Source of the DNA: Bacteroidota bacterium | GTDB taxonomy: Bacteria; Bacteroidota; Bacteroidia; Chitinophagales; Chitinophagaceae | NCBI GenBank assembly: GCA_016715505.1 | Contig: JADJZY010000038.1 | Location: 35,556-99,555, forward strand | Length of the DNA: 64,000 bases | Reading direction: 5' to 3' | Shown here: piece after piece, positions 11,985 through 20,900 of the stretch | Layout: the number at the start of each line of letters is the position of its first letter | Numbering within the stretch: the first letter of the stretch is position 1 | Program-made: the position numbers and the translations under genes | Notes under the pieces: model-generated | What the model was told of the DNA's origin: nothing | What the model saw: the letters and a program-made list of their open reading frames with translations, nothing else | Database searches by the model: none

Positions 11985-14279
11985 ATGAAATGGATTTTTA
12001 GTCTCATTGCATTGTGTAGTGCCCATCTATTATTTTCACAAACAAAAATTTCAGGTACCGTCAAAGACAACAAAGGTCAAACCTTAATTGGCGTGAATAT
12101 CGCCATTAAAAATTCCTATGACGGAGCCACTTCCAATTCGAATGGATTTTATGAATTCGAAACGTTTGAAAAGGATACTGTTACACTCACGGCAACGTAT
12201 ATGGGTTTTGTTCCTTTAGAAAAAAAGATTGTATTAAACCAGCCTACCTTAAAGGTAGATTTAACCCTTAAAGAAAAAGTCAATGATTTGAAAGCTGTGG
12301 TTATTTCAGCCGGAGCCTTTGAAGCTAGCGATGAAAAAAAAGGAACAGTACTCAAAGCACTTGACATTGTGACTACAGCGGGTAGTAATGGTGATAATTA
12401 CGGAGCCTTAAAAACTTTGCCGGGTGCACAACAAACCAACGATCGTGAAGGTTTGTTTGTTCGAGGTGGAACCGGTTATGAAACCCAAACTTTTATTGAT
12501 GGCACCTGGGTGAAAAATGCTTTTTCGGCGGCTATCCCTGATCTTGGGGCCCGCGGACGATTTAATCCTTTCATTTTTAAAGGAACCGTATTTAGTACCG
12601 GTGGTTATTCAGCCTTATATGGCGGAGCGCTTTCATCGGCGGTGATTTTAGAAACCATTGATTTACCGGAAAGATCTTCTGCGAATCTCAATTTGTCTAT
12701 TCTGGGAATTGGTGGTTCACTCCAGCAATTGAGTAAAAATAAAAAATCCTCCTGGGGTATTGGATACAATTATACCAACCTGAGCCCTTACTTTAAAGTC
12801 ATTCGTCAAAATGTCAATTTCAAACAAGCCCCCGTTGCCCATCAGATCGATTTAAATTATCGGGTAAAAACTTCCAAAACAGGAATCCTGAAATTTTATG
12901 GATACATCAATCAAACGAAAATCAATGTGCAACGTGACAATATCAGCAGTTTTGATTCAGATGATTTAAACAAACACTATCGGGATGAATATGGCATCCA
13001 AAATGCGAATATTTATGGCAACTTATCCTACAAAGAATATTTAAAAAAAGATTGGAAAATCAATATCGGCGTTTGTATGAGTTACAATCAGGATTTAATT
13101 GGCAGTAAGATATTGAATCAACAAGGAAGCGTGATTCAGGATAGTAATTTTTTATTTCGTGAGTGGGTGGATATTCGTAACCGGAACAAACTGGCCACCT
13201 CCAAAATTGTGCTTGAGAAAAGTTTAAAAAATTTAAATACCATTCGCTTTGGAGCGGAGTATATTTATAGCAGGGATGCCATATTGGTGGAGATTGAAAA
13301 ACTCAACCCATTTCAAACCGTTACCAATCGTCAACTAGATGATCATTACAAGGCCATCTTTGCCGAAAGTGATATTTACATCACCAATGATATCGCAGGT
13401 AAAATAGGTGTTCGGGCTGAACATTCCTCTTTATTGAATCGTTTTAATTGGGCACCAAGAATATCTGCTGCTTATAAAATAGGCAGAAAAGGCCAGGCTT
13501 CTGCAGCCTATGGATTGTTTTATCAAAAACCAGAAAATACGTATTTATTTAATTCAAACGATTTGCAGTTTATGCGTGCGGATCATTATGTGTTAAACTA
13601 TCAATATCAGCCCAAAGATCGACTTTTACGTACGGAGATATTCTATAAAAAATACCGCTCACTGGTTAAAACCAATGTTTATCAGGCTGTTAATGGGCTG
13701 GCAAATACAGGCGATGGATATGCCCGTGGGTTTGAATTATTTTACCGTGATAAGAAATCGATTAAGGGTATCGACTTTTGGATATCGTATTCGTATTTGG
13801 ATACCAAACGGGATTTCCTGAATTATTTAAGATCCGTTCAACCTGATTTTGCCGCCAATCACACAGCGAGTCTGGTGTTTAAAAAATTCTGGACCAAGTA
13901 CATGTTTGGCATCAACGGGACATATACTTATGCTTCCGGCAGACCGTATATCAATTACAATACTTCCAATCCGAATTCAATCAATGCAGATGCCCAAAAA
14001 TTTATGAGCGATCGAACGATGGATTATCATACCATTAATTTATCACTGAATTATTTAAAAACAATCCGGAAGGCATTCACCGTATTTGTATTGGGTGTGA
14101 ATAATCCATTTGGTTTTAAACAAGTATTTGGATACAATTATGCAAGCCAGGATCTGAATGGTGATGGTCAATTCTATCGGCGCGAAATACTTCCTACAGC
14201 CCGACAGTTTGTATTTCTGGGTATGTTTATGAGTTGGGGCATTGACCGAACCCAGGAAGCGATTGATGGAAATCTTTAA
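11985..14279 (+). CDS. TonB-dependent outer membrane receptor with CarboxypepD_reg-like plug extension
   Basis: 764 residues. A signal peptide (about residues 1-18, ending LLFSQ) is followed by a CarboxypepD_reg-like beta sandwich (ISGTVKDNKGQTLIGVNI, about 20-105). The plug domain follows, with TLPGAQQTNDREGLFVRGG near residue 145, then a 22-strand barrel rich in aromatic strand ends. It imports a ligand across the outer membrane using TonB energy; no SusD partner is adjacent, so a siderophore, cobalamin or small organic ligand is as likely as a glycan. The frame is intact, and the last strand (RQFVFLGMFMSWGI) is followed by a short tail. Its ATG lies directly after a TACCTTTG box. Confidence 0.9.
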   Translation: MKWIFSLIALCSAHLLFSQTKISGTVKDNKGQTLIGVNIAIKNSYDGATSNSNGFYEFETFEKDTVTLTATYMGFVPLEKKIVLNQPTLKVDLTLKEKVNDLKAVVISAGAFEASDEKKGTVLKALDIVTTAGSNGDNYGALKTLPGAQQTNDREGLFVRGGTGYETQTFIDGTWVKNAFSAAIPDLGARGRFNPFIFKGTVFSTGGYSALYGGALSSAVILETIDLPERSSANLNLSILGIGGSLQQLSKNKKSSWGIGYNYTNLSPYFKVIRQNVNFKQAPVAHQIDLNYRVKTSKTGILKFYGYINQTKINVQRDNISSFDSDDLNKHYRDEYGIQNANIYGNLSYKEYLKKDWKINIGVCMSYNQDLIGSKILNQQGSVIQDSNFLFREWVDIRNRNKLATSKIVLEKSLKNLNTIRFGAEYIYSRDAILVEIEKLNPFQTVTNRQLDDHYKAIFAESDIYITNDIAGKIGVRAEHSSLLNRFNWAPRISAAYKIGRKGQASAAYGLFYQKPENTYLFNSNDLQFMRADHYVLNYQYQPKDRLLRTEIFYKKYRSLVKTNVYQAVNGLANTGDGYARGFELFYRDKKSIKGIDFWISYSYLDTKRDFLNYLRSVQPDFAANHTASLVFKKFWTKYMFGINGTYTYASGRPYINYNTSNPNSINADAQKFMSDRTMDYHTINLSLNYLKTIRKAFTVFVLGVNNPFGFKQVFGYNYASQDLNGDGQFYRREILPTARQFVFLGMFMSWGIDRTQEAIDGNL

Positions 14280-15026
14280 TAGATCTCTTCCATTTTTAAA
14301 GCATCTGCACTTAAAAGTATCCCATTTAATTTCTAGAAGAGATGTAGAATCTTGGTGATGTTCGCTTTTTGAAACGAACACCTTCTGGAAACGGCTGTGG
14401 CCAAAGGATGATACGAGTTGCATGAGGGCAGTTGAAATACTGATGTGAGATATAAAATGCTCTTTTCCTGCAAGGAAATAGCAGATTGGTAAAGGCCTAC
14501 ATTTATTCTACTTTCTTCAGAGCAGACAAGTTAGATTATAAATTGATGGAGCTCACTATACATATCTATTTAACTTGCTGAAATAACTTGTAAGCTAATG
14601 GTGGATATAAGAAGTTTATTCAAGGTCTCTTGTATTTCACAATGTCTAAATTCAGGCCGTGATTTCCAAATTAGAAAATTGCTAATATTCTTGTTTTCCA
14701 CCTTTTGTCTTGAAACAAAAGGTGGAGCCAAAAATTCAAGGCTGTTGCTCTTTAGACTAAAAAATTCTCATCGAGCGGCCTACTTCCGAAACTTGCCTTC
14801 GCTTTGGCTTCGGCTTCGAACAGCCGGAAGCAGGCTACGCCCGATTTCAAATTTTTCTTCACGCCCAAAGAGCAAAGGCCGAAAATGCCCCTGCGAGGAT
14901 AATGCGTTTTGCAAAACACTATATTTAGATGGTGTTTTCTTGAGTTTCTTCTCAGCGTTGAATTGGCATAAAATCTCGGATGGAGTTCATAAAAAATACC
15001 GATATTTGAAGCCTTAAAATAATGAT
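14280..15026 (+). other. 747-bp gene-free stretch containing a foldback element
   Basis: No convincing gene. Open frames on both strands across 14598-15171 are products of the repeat structure at 14699-14875 (low-complexity, Arg/Ser-rich translations, no ribosome site). The left part (14280-14690) is AT-rich with no recognisable feature. Confidence 0.6.
14699..14875. repeat. Foldback (nested inverted repeat) element
   Basis: A perfect 11-bp hairpin (CCACCTTTTGT / ACAAAAGGTGG) opens the element. Next come long nested arms: TTGCTCTTT at 14745-14753 pairs with AAAGAGCAA at 14867-14875, an AAAAAATT/AATTTTT pair lies inside, and GCCTACTTCCG pairs with CGGAAGCAGGC with one mismatch. The core could form a cruciform or a long RNA stem of about 130 bases. 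I recall similar segments scattered in other Bacteroidota genomes but cannot test copy number here. Confidence 0.5.
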
Positions 15027-15665
15027 ATGAAAAGATTTCTTTTTTCGATGTTGCTTCTGGTGAGTGCTTTTGTAGCCTCCGCACAAAATGAAGCCTACAA
15101 CAATGCCATGAAAGGATTTTTAACCAAGATGCAAGCTGCCAACTCTGCCGAGTCCTATCAGCCCCTGGCAAATGGTTTTGAACGCATTGCCAATGCAGAG
15201 CCCCAACAGTGGTTACCCCGTTATTATGCCGCCATGTGCTATGTGATGCAGGCTATGATGCAGACCGATAAAAGCAAAATTGATGGTTTGGTAGATTTAG
15301 CTGAAAATCACTTGCAAGAAGCACGCAAGATTCAGGAACATGACGAAATCACCATTTTACGGGCCTTGTGTAAAAGTGCCCGAATTGGCGTTGATCCTAT
15401 GACCCGCGGCATGAAATATGGATCAGAGTCAGCTGAATTATTGGAAATGGCCAAAAAAACTAGCCCGGATAATCCACGTATTTATTATTTACAAGGTCAA
15501 TCTATGTTTTATACCCCTGAAGCATTTGGTGGCGGTAAGGCAAAAGCAAAAGTGATGTTCGAAAAAGCAGTGAGTTTGTTTGCAAGTTTTCAACCTAGTT
15601 CTGAATTCATGCCTAACTGGGGTGCAGATCAGGCCGCTCGCATGCTGGCAACTTGTAACGAATAA
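15027..15665 (+). CDS. Exported TPR-like protein of unknown function
   Basis: 212 residues. The signal peptide is MKRFLFSMLLLVSAFVASAQ. The mature part is helical, with alternating Ala-rich amphipathic stretches (WLPRYYAAMCYVMQAMMQ, LLEMAKKTSPDNPRIYYLQG, AKVMFEKAVSLF) matching degenerate tetratricopeptide repeats. This is a common type of small periplasmic protein in Bacteroidota with no assigned job, probably a protein-interaction scaffold. A strong intrinsic terminator follows at 15692. Stand-alone gene. Confidence 0.75.
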   Translation: MKRFLFSMLLLVSAFVASAQNEAYNNAMKGFLTKMQAANSAESYQPLANGFERIANAEPQQWLPRYYAAMCYVMQAMMQTDKSKIDGLVDLAENHLQEARKIQEHDEITILRALCKSARIGVDPMTRGMKYGSESAELLEMAKKTSPDNPRIYYLQGQSMFYTPEAFGGGKAKAKVMFEKAVSLFASFQPSSEFMPNWGADQAARMLATCNE

Positions 15666-15691
15666 GCAATCAAAAAAATATTGAAATTGTT

Positions 15692-15718
15692 AAACCGGCC
15701 AAATGGTCGGTTTTTTTT
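15692..15718 (+). terminator. Intrinsic terminator
   Basis: AAACCGGCC and GGTCGGTTT pair over nine positions (one G-T wobble) around a 4-base loop, followed by eight T. Confidence 0.85.
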
Positions 15719-15797
15719 ATGCCTGAATCACCAATTTTACTGGAGTTATTTTTCTAATATTTCAATATACTTGATCTATCTATCAATGACATAACGA

Positions 15798-16913
15798 CTA
15801 TTCTTCATCCGTATTTTTCAAGGCCATCAACAATGTGTATGCTCCGTGTGTGACAATCTCTTCTGAGCCAGTCCAACCCGGATGTGTGACTTGAATATAT
15901 CCGTTATAAATATTCCCGGTACTTACTTCTGTCAAATCATATTGCAAAGGACCACTACTGATAAAAACATATTCTTTACCCTCAAAACGAACAACAGCAT
16001 CCTCAGGCAAAACATTTCCCGATTGTTGAATGGTTTGTATTTCAGCATTCATATACATGCCGGGCAATAATTTTTCGTTGTATGGATTCAGATGACAATG
16101 GACCTCTACCCTTTTGTCAACACCCACCGACTGACCAATCAGAATGACTTCACCGTAAATGATTTGGGTGGTATCCTGATTGGAATATGCCTTTACCTTT
16201 TCGCCAATACGAATCATTGGTAAGTCCTTTTCAAAAACATGTAAAGTTAAATGCATATCGTTTGGATTGATGAGTTCAAACAGACTTTCCTGCGCCGATA
16301 CCATAGAACCATTGCTGACCATCACAGCATTGATATACGCATCTGAAGGTGCGATTAAAGGAACTTCGCTGCTCATCTTTCCATTTAAAGGAATATGAAG
16401 GGTATTACATTTTTGCTGAATGGCTTTTACTTCATACTGCTGCTCTTCGTAACGTGCTTTGGCAATTTGCATCACCTTTTCACTGCTTGCGCCGGCATCG
16501 AATAATTCTTTTTGACGGATATAATCTTTATACAACAAAGATTCGCTGGACTTAGCCGTATAATATTCCTTTTGAAACTGGATGTATTGAGGATCCTGTA
16601 ATCGAGCAAGAATTTGTCCCTGTTTGACAAAAGTTCCGGGCAGTAACTCCTCGAAACGGATTAAGCCGCCTACCGGAGAGGCGATTCTTAAAATATTTTG
16701 TGGAGGTGCTTCGATTTCGCCCTGCAATTGAATGGTCATGGGCAAATTCATTTCCTTTAATGTCCCCGTTTGTATTTGCGCATTCCGATGTTGTTTTTCG
16801 GTCAACACCACACGATGATCAGGTTGATTTGCGGATGCCTGAATTTCAGTGTCTGATTTTTGGCTACATGCTGCCAATCCGAATATGCTTAAAATAAATA
16901 ATAAATTTTTCAT
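15798..16913 (-). CDS. Periplasmic adaptor lipoprotein of heavy-metal RND efflux pump (CzcB/CusB type)
   Basis: 371 residues. A lipoprotein signal with lipobox LAAC places it on the inner membrane facing the periplasm. The core has the membrane-fusion-protein order: barrel-sandwich half (IASPVGGLIRFEELLPGTFVKQGQILARL), an alpha-helical hairpin around residues 110-170, second half (PLIAPSDAYINAVMVSNGSMV), then beta-barrel (ITLHVFEK-like strands) and a membrane-proximal domain. It links the RND pump to the outer membrane channel. It is the last gene of the efflux cluster and starts directly after the CDF stop (16914), so the genes are probably translationally coupled. Frame intact. Confidence 0.9.
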   Translation of the reverse strand: MKNLLFILSIFGLAACSQKSDTEIQASANQPDHRVVLTEKQHRNAQIQTGTLKEMNLPMTIQLQGEIEAPPQNILRIASPVGGLIRFEELLPGTFVKQGQILARLQDPQYIQFQKEYYTAKSSESLLYKDYIRQKELFDAGASSEKVMQIAKARYEEQQYEVKAIQQKCNTLHIPLNGKMSSEVPLIAPSDAYINAVMVSNGSMVSAQESLFELINPNDMHLTLHVFEKDLPMIRIGEKVKAYSNQDTTQIIYGEVILIGQSVGVDKRVEVHCHLNPYNEKLLPGMYMNAEIQTIQQSGNVLPEDAVVRFEGKEYVFISSGPLQYDLTEVSTGNIYNGYIQVTHPGWTGSEEIVTHGAYTLLMALKNTDEE

Positions 16914-17903
16914 TTAAAATTGATGTTTTTGATTGGATAAAATATTGTCGGCAGTCCAGATGATTTCTTCCTGAAAGGCCTCTTTTCTGGCCATACATTC
17001 AACACGCCGACAAATACCGCATTGACTTTCAGGAACACAACCATCGATATGTATAAAAAATTCCACCCGTTCCTGAAAATGCTCACTGAGAATAGCTGTC
17101 AAAGAATCGAGAATTTCATGAGCCTGATTGATATTCAAGTAATAGGCTACTGTTAAATGGCAATCAATATGATAAAAACCTGCATAATTAATCACCCGCA
17201 TATTGTGGACATCTAACCATTCAGGTTTTCGATGCTCGTTAAGTACATGAACAATATCATTAATGAGACTTTCATCATGTTCATCCATGATACCGGATAT
17301 CGATTTTCTTAAAATGGTATATCCTGTTCTTAAAATAAGTAAAGCAAAAAGTATGGCAGTCCAACTATCCAAAGGCGCATAACCGGTGATACGAATAAGA
17401 AGCACGCCCAGTAATAGCCCGATTGTTGAATAAGTATCTGATTTCAAATGAGCTGCACCGGATAACAAAATAGGAGAATGTTCCTTTTCCGCTTTTCGTT
17501 CGATATAAAGCGCCATCAGATAATTCATGACGCCTGTTGAAGCCATCAAAATCATACCGACATCCAATTGATGCAATTGATGAGGATTCCTCAAGTTTAA
17601 AAGTGCCTCATAAATAATCAGTAAACCGGCCACACTGATTAGCGTACCCTCAATAGCTGCGGAAATAAACTCCACTTTACCATGCCCATAAGGATGTTCC
17701 CGGTCGCGGGGTTTCGCCGCCAATATCATACTATACAATCCAATCATTCCAGCCACGACATTCACGGTACTTTCCAGAGCATCGGTGAGAATAGCCACTG
17801 AATCTGTCATGTACCAAGCCAATATTTTGATGACAAAAAGGAACAAAGAAATGCCCACCAGCATTTTTTGCATCCGTATCGAAACCGTTTTACTCTGTGG
17901 CAT
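16914..17903 (-). CDS. Cation diffusion facilitator (CDF) metal transporter with cysteine-rich tail
   Basis: 329 residues. Six membrane segments lie in the first 200 residues. The CDF metal sites are visible: DSVAILTDALES in TM2 (the second histidine of the usual HxxxD is changed to a DxxxD-like set), HPYGHGKVEF after TM3, and HLKSDTYSTIG in TM5. The cytoplasmic C-terminal domain (HNMRVINYAGFYHIDCHL) is typical and ends in a Cys cluster with spacing C-5-C-2-C-4-C, a possible extra metal site. CDF proteins export Zn2+, Co2+, Fe2+ or Mn2+ from cytoplasm to periplasm by proton antiport. The start overlaps the end of the CzcA-TolC gene by 14 bases, so the two are co-translated. This suggests that cytoplasmic metal is handed to the periplasm and then expelled by the RND pump. 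Confidence 0.9.
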   Translation of the reverse strand: MPQSKTVSIRMQKMLVGISLFLFVIKILAWYMTDSVAILTDALESTVNVVAGMIGLYSMILAAKPRDREHPYGHGKVEFISAAIEGTLISVAGLLIIYEALLNLRNPHQLHQLDVGMILMASTGVMNYLMALYIERKAEKEHSPILLSGAAHLKSDTYSTIGLLLGVLLIRITGYAPLDSWTAILFALLILRTGYTILRKSISGIMDEHDESLINDIVHVLNEHRKPEWLDVHNMRVINYAGFYHIDCHLTVAYYLNINQAHEILDSLTAILSEHFQERVEFFIHIDGCVPESQCGICRRVECMARKEAFQEEIIWTADNILSNQKHQF

Positions 17904-20900
17904 ATTCGTTTGTTAGGTATTGTTGTTGAATCAGTAATTGATTTCTTTCGCGGATACAAAGCAGATAAGCCAGATCGGAATCAAATATTTCCTGCATACT
18001 CTGAATCCACTCCAGATAGTCTAAAGACCCATTTTTAAACTTTAAAGCTACCAGTGATTTCATACTTTCAGTAGCCGGCAGAACTTCTTTTTCATATTGT
18101 ATCACCTGTGCATCGTACTGTGCTCGTTTATGATTGAGTTGCATCTGCTTTAATTTGAGCATTTCCAGCGCTTCATTTTTTTGAACATCGAAGGCTTTAG
18201 ATTCTAAATTGAAAGCCGCCATGCGTTTATTGATACTCTTATTAAACAAAGGTAGGTTGAATGAAAGAACGCCGTAGGATAAAATGGGTCCTGCAGATGA
18301 AAGTTCGCCAGTGGCTCGAAAAGTTTGAAACACGTACCCTGCTGAGATTTCAGGTAATTTTTTCATTCTCTCTAAATGGTTTTTCGCTGATTGAATAGAT
18401 AACCTTTTTTGGATCGACAGTACCAAAGGATGCTCATCTAGGTTTTGCTCCAAATTGTCGGGAAAATATTTCAAATCACCATTGGCAACATCGAAGGTCG
18501 TTTGATCGTTCATGAGGAAATTTAGATGATCCTTTTCTGCTTGTATGTCGCTGATACAAGCTTGTATGGCTATCTGGATTTTTTGTCGGATCAGATTTGT
18601 ATGCTGGAGTTCAAGCAAATCACTCTCCCCTTTTTGATGACGTAATTCCGCAATTCTAAAAAATTCGGCAAAAGCCAGTTCTTGTTCACGGAGCAAGTCT
18701 AATTTCTTTTGACTTAAAAGGATATCGTAATACAATCGGGTCACCATGGCCTTGATTTGGATTTCAGAAATCTGTTTTTGAATGACCTGATGTTCCCAAA
18801 TCTTTTGATTCATGGCCTGATCTGCCCGATAAACAGCAGGCAAGGAAAATGATTGAACTACCCCATATTTTACATCAAATGCCGGACCGTTAAATTGCCC
18901 CAATTCACTTTGAAAACTGGTCATCCCTGTCCTTTGTTTGATTTCACTTATTCTTTGCCAATATTCATTTTCTAAAGACAAGCGTTGCATGGTTAAATTG
19001 TTTTCAAGGGCCTTTTCAATGGCAGATTGAAGAGTCAAGCTAGATTGTGCATGGACAGCAGTGAAACCAAAACCACAACACAAGAAAATAAACAATGTCG
19101 TCAAGAGTTTTCCTTTCTTCAAATTCATGCTGATGGCCCCTTCTATCCATAAATAAATCAAGGGTAAGATAAACAAGGTGAGCATGGTAGCCAATACCAA
19201 ACCACCAATAACCACCGTCGCCAAAGGACGTTGTACTTCAGCACCAGCACCCTGACTCAAAGCCATGGGCAAAAACCCTAAGGACGCCACTAGGGCCGTC
19301 ATGAGTACCGGTCGTAAACGCGTTTGGGTGGCTTTTAAGACCATTTGTTGCAGATTTGATTGCGGCTCAGCTCTTTGTTTATTAAACTCAGCCAATAATA
19401 CAATTCCATTCAAGACGGCCACACCGAATAAAGCAATAAAGCCTATGCCTGCACTGATACTAAATGGCATGCCCCGAAAGGCCAGTAATAATATTCCACC
19501 TATGGCGGAGAGCGGAATGGCCGTATAAATGATAAGCGCTTGTTTAATGGAGTGAAACGCAAAAAACAACAGCACAAAAATGAGTAAGAGAGAAACGGGA
19601 ACAGCGATCGATAATCTTTTTTTCGCTTCATTTAAATTCTCAAATGCACCTCCGAAAACGGTAAAGTATCCGGGCGGAAATTGAATCGCTCCGTTGATCT
19701 TCTTTTTCAATTCATCAACCACGCCTTCAACATCCCTTCCTCGAACATTAAATCCCACAATGATGCGTCGTTTGGCATCTTCTCGTTGAATCTGATTCGG
19801 ACCGTCAATAATATCCACCGAAGCTAAATGTTGTAATGGCACTTGAACATCATTGTTACAAGGGATCAACAAATTTCGGATATCTTGTAAATTGTTTCTT
19901 GAACCTTCATCCAACTTCACGACAATTTCGAATCGCTTTTCATCTTCATAAACCATCCCTGCAGAACCTCCGGCAAATGAGGTATTCACAATGCGGTTAA
20001 CGGCTTCAATACTGGTTTGATACTGTGCAATAGCCAAACGATTATATTTAATCACAATTTGGGGCATGCCTGAAATAGGCTCCACATATACATTTTTTAC
20101 CCCTTCTATCGTCTTGACTACATTTCCTAAACGAGCGGCGTATTTCGACAACGTATCCAGGTTTTCTCCAAATATTTTACAAACCACATCCTGTCGTGCT
20201 CCGGTCATCAGTTCATTGAAACGCATCTGAACCGGATATTGAAACCCTGCCGTTACACCCGGAATCTCTTTCAGAGCCTCACCCATTTTTTCAGCCATTT
20301 CATCAAAACTCTTTGCAGACTTCCATGTTTTTTTGTCTTTCATAATCACCATCATATCACTGGCTTCCATAGGCATCGGGTCGGTGGGGACTTCACCACT
20401 CCCAATTTTTGTCACAACCTTCTCCACCTCCGGAAAACGTTCCAATAAAATATGGGCAGTCTTTTGGGTTTCCCGGATGGTCGTATTTAAATTACTCCCC
20501 GTTAAAACCCTTGTATCAACGGCGAAATCTCCTTCTTCCAAAGCAGGGATAAATTCACCCCCTAGTTGCATCAATACAACGATGGCAAGCACAAACAATG
20601 CAAGTACCGAACTTAAAACCAGACCTGGATATTTGATCATTCGATGAAAGGCCTTTTCATACCATCGTTTCAAATGAAGCATCAATCGATCCGCAATCCC
20701 CCATTGATTTTTCTGACTACTTTTTACCAGCAAAGCACTCATCATGGGAATATAGGTTAAGGATAGAACAAACGCCCCAATCAAAGCAAATGCTACTGTT
20801 TGAGCCATGGGTTTAAACATTTTTCCTTCAATGCCTTCCAAACTAAATATGGGTAAATAAACCACCAAAATGATACATTGGCCAAAAATGGCACTGGACA

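Noticed and set aside
14598..15171. Two overlapping 139-codon open frames
   Set aside because: They run through the inverted-repeat element on both strands, with Arg/Ser-rich low-complexity products and no ribosome site.
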